NCBI GenBank assembly: GCA_002914845.1
Contig: JXTC01000642.1
Span: forward strand, 75,800 to 139,799
From: Trema orientale
Taxonomy: Eukaryota > Streptophyta > Magnoliopsida > Rosales > Cannabaceae
Length of the DNA stretch: 64,000 bases
Reading direction: 5' to 3'
Shown here: positions 25,011-39,322 of the stretch, in pieces
Layout of the letters: every line of letters begins with the position of its first letter
Numbering within the stretch: the stretch's first letter is position 1
Made by a program: the position numbers and the translations under genes
Notes under the pieces: model-generated
Database searches by the model: none
Seen by the model: only the letters and a program-made list of their open reading frames with translations
Told to the model about the DNA's origin: nothing

Positions 25011-25186
25011 GAATAATGCTATAGGGCACCAGTGGTGTCCAGCACTACAATGATGTGTCAGTGTGTCATTGGCTAATCATAATTATAATTCAGGTGGGGT
25101 GACTCAGTTTATTAACTCAATCATCCAGTGACAAACAGACATGTCACTGTGGTGATGGGGACCACTGGTGCCTTATAGCTTTGCTC
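25011..25186. mobile_element. MITE family A (MULE-type, 9-bp TSD), copy 2
   Basis: 176 bp, colinear with copy 1 in the same orientation: same ends (gaataatgctatagggcac and gctttgctc) and the same core gtgacaaacagacatgtcac. Flanked by a perfect 9-bp duplication, tttcttaat (25002-25010 and 25187-25195), so it is an independent insertion only about 190 bp from copy 1. Confidence 0.9.
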
Positions 25187-25195
25187 TTTCTTAAT

Positions 25196-25281
25196 TTAAG
25201 GACCGGATGGATTAATCAAGGGAGAGCAGGCAGAATTTAACAAAGGACAGACGTCATTAAAAACCGTAACCCCAACCTTGA

Positions 25282-25316
<35 letters not shown>

Positions 25317-26061
25317 TCAATTAATGCCACGCAGCAATAATATTGCTATATAGAGGGCCTTTCCCGACAATCTCTTGAATGAATAACACTTAAGCCGTTA
25401 CAATTGCAATTCATCATCATTACATTCTTCAACACATTGCAGATAAAGATTTTGGTTGAAAAATTTATTATTTAGATCCCAAACTGCAAGAAATTAAGCC
25501 TTCGCAGTCTATATAGCTCATCACAATAAAAAGAATAGCAAAGACAGCAAACAAATCCCGAGATCAATGTGCCTCAGACGTTCATATTAAATTTTTCATG
25601 AAACATTAAAAAGCAATCTTCTATAGTAAAAACCAAACACTAGTTGTACTTGCTTGAGGTTTTAACTAGCTAGCTAGAAGAATATAAATTTACTTTACAT
25701 ACCAATTATCATGTCACACGGTCAAGTATATATTTGATATTTTTTTTTCTTTTAGTATACCTATTAATAATAACGTTAGGTACGTACGTTTATGTACATA
25801 TACGTGTGGTCCTTAAAGTGTTGCCGTCCGTCATTCTAGCCCTTCCTTAAGGGTTATTATCATTTTCCCAAGCTGAATTCAGTACTCGACAGCGAGAGAA
25901 TAATAAACAATAATAGATCAAGTAGAGCTTGGTGATTGGACAAAGAAGAATCCGAACGAGAGGGTCCAATCCGGGACAACCGGTCCGCCTTCTTCTCTTC
26001 TGCACGTTACTTTCATCCCTCTCATAAGTCTAATTTTTTTAAAAGAAGAAAATTGAGCCCC

Positions 26062-26098
<37 letters not shown>

Positions 26099-26693
26099 AG
26101 AAACAAAGTATTAATCAATGATAAAGACAACAATATTAGAAAAAAGTTTAGTGCTAAGACAGCGTATACCATTCCTTTCTCTAAGCAACCAAACAAAGAA
26201 GGCGTATATAAAAAAATAATTATAATAATAATAAGGGTGTTACATATTTATATATTTATGTCTATATAATACAACAAACCATCGTTTTCTTGAGCAGTCA
26301 ACGGTGCTGGCTCCCACCAAGCACCAACTCCTTTCCTAGGTACTGAAATCCAAAGTCACCTTCATCACCAAATTAACACCTTTCTAGCAGTTACATCCCC
26401 ACTACTCGATCGCCCTTTACTACTTTTTTTCTTTTCCAAAAAATGTGAATATATATCCATATGTTGTAACATATATGGTAATGTTCGACAACCTTTTCAT
26501 CTTTCTCTTTAAGACTTAACACATGCTATTTATATATGACACATATATGTTATAATGTTTTAAACATACGTGTAAAAGAATATAATCTATATTGCACTAA
26601 ATTTGATAATAATCTGACGCATTAATTGTTCATATCCCAGGTGAGCCTGTTTAGAGTGTGATTGAATATAGTTGGCGGGAATAAGTACTTTAT
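25196..26693. other. Intergenic, AT-rich
   Basis: No gene seen. It contains (AT)n at about 25283-25314 and a compound (CT)n(CA)n microsatellite at about 26059-26098. Open frames across 25918-26196 are created by that microsatellite. Confidence 0.35.
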
Positions 26694-26852
26694 TAGAACC
26701 TCCCTTTACTTCTATAGATCACAATTGGCAATAAGTAGCTAGCTGGGTCTTTTTTTTTTTTTTTTCCTCATTACTATAGAACCTCCTTTTACTTCTATAG
26801 ATCACAATTGGCAATACTAAAGTAGCTAGCTGTTTTTTTTTTTTTTTTTTCA
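26694..26852. repeat. Two-unit tandem duplication (83-bp unit)
   Basis: tagaacctccctttacttct, then atagatcacaattggcaata and a tagctagct plus T-run, is repeated almost exactly with the second unit starting at 26777. Confidence 0.8.
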
Positions 26853-29800
26853 TAGATGAATAATTATCGTAAATTGTTAGAAATCTATGCATCTTGCCAA
26901 GTTTGCTCCCGTATTCCTTTACAGCCAAGTTGGTAAGGCATAGTAATATGCAAAACTAATTAGTATATAAACTAAAGCACTAATCATATGATTAGTTGTT
27001 TCCACGACCAAGATTATTGGGTTCATAAGTCATAGTTCAACCAAAGTCCAAACAGCGTTGTTCTCACGGTGTTTATAATATACGTATATCATCAAAAGAA
27101 ATTCATTAGCCAATTAAACTAAAAGAAAAAAAAAATCAAATTAGTATTTAGAATTTTGTGAATGTGTGAAGTTTAGTCTTCGCACTTCAAGAAAGACATA
27201 GTCTTCGCTTTAGAGATCGAAGAAGAAAAATGAAAGAAACCTAGCTTTGAAAAGCTAAGAAAGCTTCGGTGCAAGTGCGACAACAACATTTTGATACTTA
27301 TCTTAAATCACCTCTCTTTTTATTAAACTAATCAAAACCATTATCTTCTCCTAATAAAAAACTCTTTCTATTAGCAAAGCTAAAACAATAGGGACTACAT
27401 ATGGACCACACTAAAAATATCGTGCAAATTTATTTTTTTAATTTATTTTTTTAAAAAAAAACTTTAGGGCTCCATGTGAAGGGCACCTATTGCTTCGAAT
27501 ATAGCATAATGTTGCATGTTCTCACTCTCCCACAAGCCGCTTTTCCCTCGAAGTGGCTTGAGATTGTTGCACCGTTTCTTGTCCTCGAGGGAAGTCCCAA
27601 TCGAATAAGCATTCAAACTTTATAAGTTTAAATTTTAATTAATTGAATTTGCATTGTGCATTAACAATATTTTAAGGCGTAAACAGCCGACCAAACTGAG
27701 GTCGCCATGTGATGGATAGCGATGGATATGGAATCATTATAGTCATCTCTTCACCTGCTTGCTTAGCCCATTTCTCATTTCAAAATTAGAATAATGTCAA
27801 CGGTTTTTGTTACACATGAATACATGATCAATGTTACACACATAATTCGTTGTTTTTTAATATACTTATATACGTGGTTAATTTGCAGTTTCTTCGATCT
27901 AGCATTAAACTCTATTCATCTCAGCTTTTCATAGATCATTTAGATTGCACCGAAGTATTCTCTACCTTAATTTGCAGATATATCATATTCTTTTTGGACT
28001 GTTATTATCAACTCGTCAGACGGAACTTTCAAATTTACCTCCTTTGACAAATGTTCTTTTTTTAAGATTGGCGATTAAAGAAACTCAAGGGGCATGTAAT
28101 TGATATATAAATATCTAGTTATATTTGTATTGTTCTGCTGCTCTGACTCGGTACTATGTCTTCATCAAGTTTCAATTAGTAATTGAAAGAATTAACTTAG
28201 TCTTGTTACAAAGTAGGTCTAGAGTATCAATATCTTTCTATCTTTTCAAGCACTAATTAAACTTGAAATAAAAACATTATCCATCCATAAGTACTGAGCT
28301 AAATTTTATATTAAGCTGATAAATATATGATTATCTTCAGACGATTACATATATATATATATGTAAAAAGGATCGAAGTCTTAAAATATATTGTTCCTAC
28401 ATATTTGGAAGTGCCATATTTAAAGAACCTTCTACATCAAGTTTGAGATTTTGGTAGTAACAATAATTAGATTTGTTCTAATAAAAGTAATTTTTAACAG
28501 TACTATAATATTTAAGAAACATCGTATATAGAACATTGGTCTCTGATATCCATAAAGATTAAGAATTGTCCCTATAGAATAAAATTAATAAAAATTTGAG
28601 ACGATATTATTTTTATATTTGTATATATACGTTATATATCTCATAAAAGTTAGCAACCAAATAATAGTTTTTGTTTCCGTTCTAAAATTGCAATATGATA
28701 TAAACATGCATGGTATAAATAAAGCCTGGAACTACTAAATTAATCCTATAAGTTAACCGGATAAAGGAAACAAAATGATTATAACCGAAAATTCCCACTG
28801 CCAAGATCCGATAGCGGCCTAACAATTAATTTAGTGTCACTTCTTTTCTAAGTAGTATATGCATTAAAAAAATAGATCATAGAGCTAGCAAGTTGTGATA
28901 GAAAAGCGCTATACGAATTGAGTCTTTTGCTTATTTATAATATTGGAGGAGAGAATTAAAATACCTAATTGTGCCTGAAGATCGTACGTGTCTAAATATA
29001 ACGAAATCGTACTTAGTAATAAAGTAGCAACTTACACAAATTTACACCAAATAATTATCTATTAATGTTGGGATCGAAGCTTTCTTGCGTCCGTACTGAA
29101 GGGGAAGGAAAAAAGAAATGCATCAAACAAGAGTTTGTCTCAAAATTATAACTAATATAACTACCATCATGTATAGATATAATAAAGGTATTAAAAATGA
29201 TCAGTCAGTTAATATATATGTATCCATAAATAAATCATCAAGTGTTGCAGTACTTTCAAATGACTTTACCTAGCCAGTACAAAATAATATCCACGAAGAA
29301 ACTAATTCAAGTTAGCCTGTCGTATCCGGAAATTGATATAAGCTAAAAGTCGTTAAATGAATAAGTACTGTTCATAATAAATTAATCGTTAAGAGTTTGT
29401 TTTCCCCCCCTTGCCCTTAAAGCAGTCACTAGCCAGCCATCCATTTGTAGCCTTGAAAATTGTTAACCATTACATGTGATTTGAATACAAATTTAGTTAT
29501 ATCATTTTTAATAATTATATGTAAGGGTGTGCTTTCATTATATATATAGCCATGCATGCATTGTCATCTTCTATTACTAACATCCACATATTGTTAACAC
29601 CAAATTTTCTTGTGCATGTCTAAGCAGATATTTAAGCAGTCTAATTAGTAATTATGCAGAAAAAATAAGTTAAAAATAATTTTCTTCTAATGAATAAATA
29701 GGGTGCAGATCGGTTATTATAGTCATTAGTCCATCCAATCTACTAGTGTACACTAGATTTTAGATTTTAAAATTCAATCTAATTAATCCTGTGTTTAGAA

Positions 29801-31017
29801 GCCGATAAAGTCCGATTGTAATATGATTGGATTGGATTATTGGTTTAAACTTGGGCTTGAGCCTTGAAGAAGTCTATTATATACAAAAATAAATGAAACG
29901 GTATCTACTAAGTTTAAGTGGCACCTATTTATTGAGATAGTATATTTATTGAATTAGAGCCTCCAAAAGGGGCACCTAGTGTAGTTCCTCTAAAAAGTCT
30001 CTCATGTCGAAGACTGGATTAGCTCCTTTGTGCCTATTGACTACGTTCCTGTAGAACTAATCGAATATATAGTTCCCATTTCAAAAATTAAGCATACTAA
30101 TTATTAATGACGGTGAAGACTGCTTTATTGCGCTGAAAAATATTCCTTAACTCTAAGAATTATCATGTGAAATCATGTTAATGCGACCTTGCTCAACTAC
30201 TCATATTCGTGTTCAAATTGACCAAATAATCCGACATTTAACAAGTAGATCCATAAGGGAATGTTTGAGTTTTGACCTTTAATTTGTGCCACTATCAAGG
30301 TAAGGTTTTCGTTTGAACCTTCATTGTTTTGTCACCATCAAGGAAATAACACTATAGAACACAATCCTTTTCCGAAGGAGTCGTTTACGTAGACCAGGCA
30401 TGACAGATTAGTTTCAGATTCAAGTTTAAAACGATAATGAAATTTTCAATACACATAATATCACCTCATGATTGAGTTTGTGCTAAGGTTTACTGAATAG
30501 ATCCAAATCGCCATTAACGTAGGCCCCACGTGGGTTCCATCGCATGGCAGAGCTAATTAAACACGTGATAAGTTATAGAACCATTTCATTGCTTATTCAA
30601 AAACTAGTAATACAACATTGATGAACAAAAAACCTGTCATACTAATTACTCGAGTGTGCTGTGTCCCTCCCTACCTATAAAAATGTAAATATAAGGTATG
30701 GCTCACCGTCAAGCTGCTACAACATTTGCCTTTTTCTCGTGTTCTTTTGTACTTTTTCTCAATCACATAGAATACAAAAATAAATGCTTAAATAAGATTG
30801 CATAAACAAGGATTACAAACTGAAGCCCTTGCTTCCTTTGTACAAAACAAAATTGCTTGAGAAAGTCACTCTGACCCTCCTTCAGATTTTAGCATTAAGA
30901 ATAAATAACAGTTCTGCGGCAAAAATATACAGCACTTAATTGAATTTCTCTTGACCACTCCCCTGAGGGAGACTACTATGTGAATTCCTCGGGCCATTCA
31001 CCTGAAATCAATACTAA
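26853..31017. other. Gene-free stretch downstream of the kinesin gene
   Basis: About 4 kb with no supported coding region. The frame at 27850-28047 has no domain. The segment 27140-27500 contains short inverted motifs (tttgaaaagctaa, gaagcttcgg) that might belong to a decayed element, and 29700-29830 has a sequence (gtgcagatcggttatt) like one near 8815. The last several hundred bases probably include the kinesin 3' UTR. Confidence 0.3.
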
Positions 31018-34000
31018 TCAATACTCTATCCGTAATCGTCGCATTTCTGCACGAAAGGTAGGGGTGGATTGCAGAATCTGGCGAGCAAGAGACCTGATGT
31101 CCTCTCGCGAACAGTCCCGTGAAATCCGAACTAGTTCCCAAAGAGCACCTCCACTAATCATGTCCTTTGCATTTACTTCTATAATTGACCCAAGAAAAAA
31201 AAAATAATGAGTAACAAGTTTCGAGGTATCTGAAATTTCGTATACAAATGCGCCATGCAATATACCATGTTGTGCCAAATGACAAAGTGCAAGCTCAATG
31301 TGGCGCCGGATTGGTGCAGCTTCATTGTTAGCATTTTGTACAATCCAAGGAAGTGCACCATCTTCTATTAAAAGAGATCTGCCATTTTTCAACCCTGTAA
31401 GAGGAAATGGTGTTAACATTACAGCATTTTATGTTACAATTTGAAGAGCCAAGTGTTAACACCTCTGCTTACCTTGCGTAGATGCTCGAGACTCGCATTT
31501 CGCAAAATTTGCTACACCACGTGCAACTTGAGAAAGAACATCAGGATGCCCACATCTGACGATTCCCAACAGGGCCTTAATACCACCTTCAGTCTTTAGC
31601 TTCGTTTGTAGCTTATCTATTTATTTTATTTTGGTGTGTAAGATTAAAAAGGGAGTACAAACTTCAGAAAATAAAATAGAACATATGACACCAAAGAAAA
31701 GGAAAATACCATTGCCACATAGATTAGCAATAGCACCAGCAACCATGCGGAGTGTTTGAGGATCATCAGCATCAGCTGCTGTTATAGATAACAAACTAAT
31801 TCCCCCTTGAGCCATTATAAGCTCTTGATTGGCTTCTGTAATCACAAAAGAGAAAGCAACAAAAAATCAAATATAAATTCAAACGTAAATGGAACAAAAG
31901 AAGCCAATAAAGTCTGGAAAAGTGTAATCAATTATTACCATTCATTGCAAGATTGGCTATTGCACCGGCTGCCACTCTACGAATAGTTTCATCCTCAAAG
32001 GTTCTAAGAAGCATGAGCAAGGAAGTAAGACCACCAGCTTCAACGATCCTTTTCTGATTTGCCTCTGCTTATTACATGTGAGGGAAAATTGGCTTTCATG
32101 AAACGTAAAACAAAACTAACAGAGCAACTAAAATAGAAAGTACTTACAGCTCCATATACAGTAACGAACAGACCAAAAAATGATATACTTGGTTTGAATT
32201 ATTTGGATGTTGTATGGTTCAGGACAAAATATACAGTTAATAGTACTGATGTCTTGTGTTAATTGCTTATTAGTGCTGAAAACAAAGTCAAAAGAAATGA
32301 TGAAAAGTACAACATTGCAAAGCCTACTAAATGGTAGAGGTTTACTTTAGGATTCAATTTCTGATGAGGACTTACCCATCAATATGGTAGAGGTTTCTAC
32401 CTCCCAAAGATTATCGGATTCGGCAGGAGGACCCAGTTTTGAACTCAGATTTGTAAAGTGAGTTTGCGGGATTTATGGGATACAATAAAATCAACATATG
32501 AAGTTTAGTGATAACATAACAGACACTTTTGCTCCGGGGGGGGGGGGAAGAAAAATCTGATTTACAGCTGAAGAAATTGTAACTTGCTAGCTACAAAACA
32601 TAAAGTTTGAGAACACAACGGAAAAGAAACCTACTAAAATTCTCACTGAGAACTAATAACCCACCTTCAGCCGCTAAATTGGCCACCACTTTTACAGCAT
32701 GAATACGAACATTGACATCTTCTGACTCAAACAATGACAAGATCTTTTGCAATCCAACTGTGAAAGATATTATTTGAAAACAAAATTAATTAATTAATAA
32801 AAAAAAATGAGAAACAACTAGCAACAAAATGTTGTTCAAATTATATTTACTTCAAAGAAACATTTGTATAACCTTGTTCAAAGAGAGTGGAATAGGATGC
32901 CTTATCGCCATTCTGAGCGTCCTTGGACTGGAAATGCCTAAATGGGGACATGGAAGAATCTACTCCATTGAATGCATTTCGAGGTGCACTTCTTTCAAGA
33001 CACTTTCTCATCTACAACCATATGTCAAATCAAACAGGCTAAATTTAGTAAAAGTAAATTATGCTATAAATTAAGTGGAAGATGATACGAAATTTTCTTC
33101 AACATATATGACCTGTAAGCTAAGACTATCATGCATAATGGGCACAAAAGAATCAAGTTCCTGCTACTTGCCGGAGAAATTTCATGACACACTTCAAACT
33201 TCTATGTGTTAGAATCTTAGTTGTCACAAAAAATATACTTCACTTATTTGTATCTGCTTAAACATTTGAAAGCTCAAATACATCTCAATTTGAATTAAAA
33301 GCAAATTAAAACTTAAATCATATTTAGGTCCCGTAGCAAATCATAGATAAAGCATGAAGTTTGACTAAAGTAAATACCTGACCGGCTTCAAAACTCAGTT
33401 GCAATAATTGACTTCGTAGCACAATTATTTCTTCTTCAAGTTTCTTCTTCTGGTGTGTCACCTCCTCAAGACTTCTGCGAAGCTCTAAAATCTCTGCATC
33501 TCCAACTCCCTAATACCCCAAAGTAATCTCTTATATATCATTACACCAAGGCACCGAAATTGACAATGATAGATTATGCCAGTAAACAATCAATTTCAAA
33601 AACCCTACCTCTGATGGTGTATAAATCCCTATTTGGCTTTTGAGATTTTTGACCTCCTCTTCAGCTATCTTTCTCAAGTTTATTTCTCTATGGAGCAATT
33701 TTTGGACCTCAGCAATGTCCTCAGATGCGGAATGCCCTGGTCCCTATATTTCAGGGAGGTGAAAAAAAAGTACACTCAGTTCAGAACTAAATTGTTACAC
33801 ATTATTGCAAAAGTACCTATTAAAAGTCAAAACCATCAAAATTATAATCCGGTGAAGAATAGTTATACTGAAAATGTGAAAGCTGATAATCAAATATATA
33901 ATACACGAAAGTGTATGAACTTTAATTTGCTTATCCTGCTTCCTTTTGCAAAATATATGATCATTACAAAGCTACGGCAACCCTGAACAATCTAATAAAA

Positions 34001-37000
34001 ACAATCTCATGAAACTGAGGAATGAGCAAAATTAGTTAAATTGGATTGAGCACATACATGTTTAAAAGTCTCACAAGGTATTATACAATATCATGTTAAA
34101 AAGTTTATATAAATCTACAACTGTCGCAAAAATCATCTTTTGAAGCAAGCAAACATAAGACATGGAATTCTTCCAAAAGCAACTACCTCTCCATTACATT
34201 TACCATCAACTAAGCCACAACACTCATGCTTCTGTTGATTTAACACCAACTTCTCCTCTAACTTCTTAACTGTTTCCATATAATCCATTTGGCATTTTAG
34301 CCTCTCCTTCTACAGAGAGAAACAAATGATAAATTAGAAATGTCAAGCTGACAAACACAGTAATAAATGAAGTACCAAGAAAAGTAACAAATCCAAGTGA
34401 CTTTAAACTTCAAAGACATTTTTTATTGTTTGTATGGAAGATTCAACAAACCTCTAATGCATCTGCAAAGTTTTGCTCAACCTCACCAATCCTGTTTTGT
34501 GCTTCTAGTTGTATTCTTTCAATTTCATCATCAAAATATTTTTGCCGCCTTTCATTTTCTGCAATGTGCTTGTCCAGCTCTATTTCAAGCCTTCTGGACA
34601 AACTTTTATAATCAAATTCCTCTTTTATCTTTAACATATTCTCCACCTTCATAGCCTGTCATGAAGAATCATAATCATTGACTGGAAATTACTTGAAATC
34701 ATATAAACCAATTCAACCAGAACTATTATTTGACCACTAAGTCAGACAGGATCAGCTAGCCATGATAGACACATAATAAAAGTATGTACCACTTTTGAGT
34801 TTGTATGAGAACTAACCCTTTGTCCAAAAAGAATCGTACTCGTAGTCTCCCCTCGATGGCGTGGAGACGGACCAATAGTGATAATCAGTGAAGTCCTTGC
34901 TGAGCCTGCAAAAGAAGAGAGAATCTAGCAATATGGGGGTGTATAGTATGCATTTTTAGTACATTAACAGTCTAAAAATGCGCATGAAAATCAAAGGTAA
35001 CGTATAAAGAAAGACTCAACTAGAAGTTTGCTTGGACATGAGATATCTCACCTCCAAATGAATCTCTAAGCAATCTTGTGAGTTTTGAATCACGAACTGG
35101 AACATGAGTGCTATTCTCCGCGAGAGCATTTATGCACTTCCCTAGGGCACTAAGAGAGAGATTGATGGACTTAGCTTCCTCTAACATGTGTCCCTCACTT
35201 CCTGGTAAAAAACCAAGGTACAAGGTTTAACCACAACAAATGGGTTTAACAAAACAAAATCTAATTAAAAGCAAATTACTCTCTTTATGAAAGCAATATC
35301 AGACTTGACACACAAAAGGGAAAAATGGGAAACACAAACCTCAACTAGATCCATCTCATTTAGTGGGGACAGTTGAATTCATTAGCAAGTAATAACATCC
35401 ACAACAACATATTCAACCAAGTTACTAGAGGTATCAAATGCACAAAAACTCAAATTGAGACAAACATACATAATATGCATATTGCATTTAAAAGTAAACC
35501 ATGCATACACTTATACAAGAAACTGAAGTAAACGAACATGGTTGCGGGTTTCAATATACACCTGACTTGTGAATACGCTCTGAACCTGCCAAATCTACCA
35601 CAACGAGTTTGCTTTTCCGAACAAGTGGCTTAAAAGATTTGGTTAGATGAGAGGGCTCCCCGGTGTCACCTGAAAGATTATCTTCTCTTCCCATGACAGA
35701 CCTTTTAACATGCACCTGAACCAGAAAAAAACTAAATATCAAAAAACCCCAATTATATCAGACAAACTAATGCAACTATTGAAAAGTACTATGTTATGAT
35801 ATTTATGTGCATAATATTTTAAAATTTTGGAAAAATAACAACAGAAAACATTTCACCATCAGAATAGCATGACTACGAGAAGATTCAGTATTCAACTTTG
35901 TGTTAGCTGCAATCCTATGAGTTTCTCCCAGTCTCAGCAACTCCACAAAACTTTGTTGATCCCTGATTTCTACAAGAGTTGCACCAGGTACCGAAACATC
36001 ACCAGATCTTGGATCTTCCACAATGGGTATATTATCATTTGAAGGATCAAGAAGGTCTTGAATGGTCTCCATATAAAGCTATACATGTTTGTAAAGAACA
36101 AGAATTTCAAATTGTGATCGAAGACGGACACAAATACAAAACATTCATGAGAAGTAAACAAAGAAGAGAGATCTAAAAACTATTTTTATCATAAACAACT
36201 AAAACAAATTCATTAATAAAACATATCAATTGAGTGAAACTTTGATATAAGATATATAATGATGCAGTAATTTAGTAAATGATATAACCTGCAAATAAGA
36301 GACAGTGACTGAATCCGTGCCTGGAGATATATTTTCTAAAATATCCTCCATTGAGCGGACCATAATTCCCCGATAAGATGTATCTTCCTCACCTAGTCGC
36401 CCAAGTGTGAATGTTTTTCCCGTACCTGTTTGACCATAAGCCATCACGGTCCCATTATAACCATCCAGAACACTCTACAAGATCAAATGATAGAGTAGTA
36501 AGTTGTCCAAGTCTATGGAAAGATAGTAAATCTATCATGAGATCAAATTCTCCAAAACTTGACCATCAAGATGTAGAGCAAATACTCGTTTCCAAAAAGT
36601 TAAAATGTTAGAAATTGTGAAAGATAAGCAACAAACCTCCACTACAGGCTTAGCAACTACTTCGTAGACTCGCTTTTGTGATGCAAATTCAGTAAGCACC
36701 TCATCAAATTCGTACGTGTCAGAATCCCAATTGTTCTTTCTGAGTTTAAGCCGCTTAAGCTGAGGGTGCAAAACAAGCCAAAAATCATCAAGACTGGACC
36801 ACAAACCAAGCTTTAACTAAACAGAACATAATGCCCGTATGATCTTTAATAAGGTGAACTTAAATGTTAACTACTGAACTGACATTCTGAATTTTGACAA
36901 ACGATACTGAGAACAACAATATTGAGAGTACCTCAGGCTGCAGTTCTACACAGTCAGCAAAATCCGCATCTGCCGCCAACTCTTCCGGATTTCGGGGTCG

Positions 37001-37585
37001 CAATCTTATGGCCACTCGAACTCTTCCAGGTACTATTTGAGGGGGAAAACGACCCAAAAAAAAAAAAAGAACAAATGCAATAACAAGTTCATCATTCCCT
37101 CATCTGGGATCAGCTTACTGTTACTTTTTCATACTGCACTTCTCATCTTTGGAAGGATTCAAGCACAAATAGACACTACAAACCAAAGGGTACCATCCTT
37201 TCAACAGAAAAACCCCCCACTAAACCCCATCTCATTGATTCAAATCCATTCCCAAAATTGACTTCAAAACTGGCTCATTTCCAAAAACATTAAATAAATA
37301 AATAAAATTAAAATTCGAAAGAGAAGCACCCACATTTTGGCGATGGCAAGAAATTAAAAAAAAAAAACGAAATCGAAATGAAGACGAACCTCCATCATCG
37401 CCCTTGAAACCCCCGGAGGCAAACGACGCAGGGCTGCTCCGACGAACAGCGGATCCAGCAGAGTTAGGAGGGAGGCGAGACTTAAAGGACGACGATTTCA
37501 AGTTAAGCGGTCGATCCAACTTGACGCCTGCCTTGTAAGCAGCAGCAGCAGAAGACCCGTTTCGGTGAGCAGCACTGGAAGCCAT
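31018..37585 (-). CDS. ARK2: Armadillo-repeat kinesin (ARK family)
   Basis: Nineteen exons on the minus strand: 37585-37390, 37032-36932, 36759-36637, 36474-36289, 36078-35857, 35715-35562, 35201-35052, 34905-34817, 34655-34452, 34309-34187, 33743-33609, 33509-33378, 33011-32873, 32757-32665, 32064-31939, 31835-31710, 31616-31473, 31394-31266 and 31178-31018. All GT-AG, total 2,733 bp, 910 aa. The Ser-rich N-terminus (1-65) precedes the motor domain (about 68-408), which has P-loop GQTGTGKT (154-161), switch I NTESSRSH and switch II DLAGSE (317-322). A coiled coil (about 409-640) follows, then armadillo repeats (about 651-890), for example [12 protein letters not shown] and [10 protein letters not shown]. 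Known role: plus-end-directed motor that destabilises microtubules in root hairs and other cells. Length and order match ARK1-3, and the sequence is closest to ARK2/ARK3 from memory. Confidence 0.95.
32536..32547. repeat. G12 run inside a kinesin intron
   Basis: Twelve G in a row in the long intron between exons 14 and 15 (32064-32665). Confidence 0.9.
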
Positions 37586-38686
37586 GGATGCCGGTGCCGG
37601 AGCTCCGACGACGTCAGCAAGCCATGAATGGGGGAGAGCGAGCGAGGCTGTTCCTGATGTTGTTGTACTGTATGGGTTTTTCTCGTTGGTATCTAAAAGT
37701 GTAGAGAGAGAGAGAGACTATGCGAAGTGAGAGAGGGATGGAGAGAGAGAGAGAGAGGCGTGGTGGGGTCAGAGATGAGAGACAAAAACTCACAGACGAC
37801 AGACCAAGCGAGAGAGGAGGACGCAGATTGGGGTAGGAGGGTTGGGTCCCACACCCCCCAACTCCTTTAGAATAGAATACAAAGAGTGATTGTTTTATAC
37901 CTTAATTTACGATTTTACCCCAGATCTCAAATATTTCTGTTTCAGGTTTTGGTTTTACCAGCCTCCTTGTCTGTAATTTTATTTTATTTTTCCTTTTAAG
38001 TCAAAAAACATCTCCCTCCAAATTCAAAAATAATTTTTTTTTTTTAAAAAAAAGAGAAAATTTATACGTAATCTAATGGATGGTTGGATGGATGTTACTG
38101 TTTTACGGCTCAAGTAGTTCCCGACATCTATCCAGTATTTACTATTTACAGTTTTGGAGTGACAACTGACAACCGCCTCTTGTTACGCCTTAATTAACTT
38201 TTTTTTTTTCCCTTTCTTTTCCTTTTTTATGTTAGGATAATGAGTATAAATTTACCCAAAAAGAAATTATAGAAATATCTCGTCACGCGAGAATTTCATC
38301 CCCATATATTTTGATCAAAATCAACTAAGAATTTTATTTTTAAAAAAGTCAATGTACTATTAATCGAAGTAACATAACCCTTTTTTTAAGGGGGAAAAAA
38401 AGAAAAATTGAAGCTCAATTGTATAAGATTCTTGAGAACTGATAAAATAAAATTCTTTTAAAAAGAAAATACTCAACAAGGCTAATTAAATTTTTAAAAA
38501 AACTTGTAGGAGAGATAAGACTTCAGTTTATTAAATCTCTTTTTTTTTTCCTCTCTCTCGTCCACCAACCACCGTAATTCCATCTTTTCAAATATCAATT
38601 TTGATAAAATTAGACTGATTTTCAAATTCAATAGATGTTTTCGTTATTTGTGAAAACTAATAAAATAAACTAAATACTTCACCTAA
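37586..38686. other. Kinesin promoter region and spacer
   Basis: The coding (minus) strand immediately upstream of the start is CT-rich: (GA)n runs on the plus strand at about 37700-37714 and 37739-37758. Beyond 37900 the DNA is AT-rich and no gene is seen. Confidence 0.45.
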
Positions 38687-39322
38687 ATATGGCACCGACA
38701 ATTTTCTACATGACATGGCAATACGACTCCAAAATAACATGAAATAAACGAATTTAGGTAACCTATTTAATTTTTGTGTTATTTATGGATTAACAATTGT
38801 AACATGAATAATAAATGAATAAGTTTCAGATCAACCCACTTGATTCGAAAATGAATAATATAATACGCTTAGTTAAATGGGTCGTGTTTTGTTGTGTCGA
38901 CACGACATGAATGTGACATATTTATTAATATTTTAATATTTTTAACATGATTTTGATTAATTCTAAATATATTTACATACATTTAGTTGAATTAATTAAT
39001 GTGACATATTAATTCTAAATATATTTATTAATATTTTAAATATAATTTTGATTAATTCTAAATATATTTACATGCATTTAGTGATTAATTAATGTATAAT
39101 CATGCTAAATATAAGTAATCGTGTTAATTTTTAATAATCGTGTCAAATGGTTCATAATATGATACAGAAAATATTTATTACTTGTTATACGTGTCATGTC
39201 GTGTCACACCTATATTAATCATATTGTTTTCAAATTTATATTTTTGGCACGCTTATTAATCATATCATGTTCAAATTGGGATATTATCGTGTCAATAATA
39301 CGAATTACCAGTCATACCTAAA
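38687..39322. repeat. Dispersed repeat with GTGTCGACACGAC core
   Basis: The ends are loosely inverted (caccgacaattttctacatg and, on the other strand, gactggtaattcgtattatt). The interior has gggtcgtgttttgttgtgtc followed by gacacgacatgaatgtgac and cgtgtcatgtcgtgtcacac. I know this pattern as a common non-coding repeat of eudicot genomes. An internal segment (attaattctaaatatattta) occurs several times at 38960-39070. The class is uncertain. Confidence 0.45.

Noticed and set aside
25918-26196. Open frames on both strands around the (CT)n(CA)n tract
   Set aside because: Created by the microsatellite (RERERER, SLSLSLS, THTHTH).
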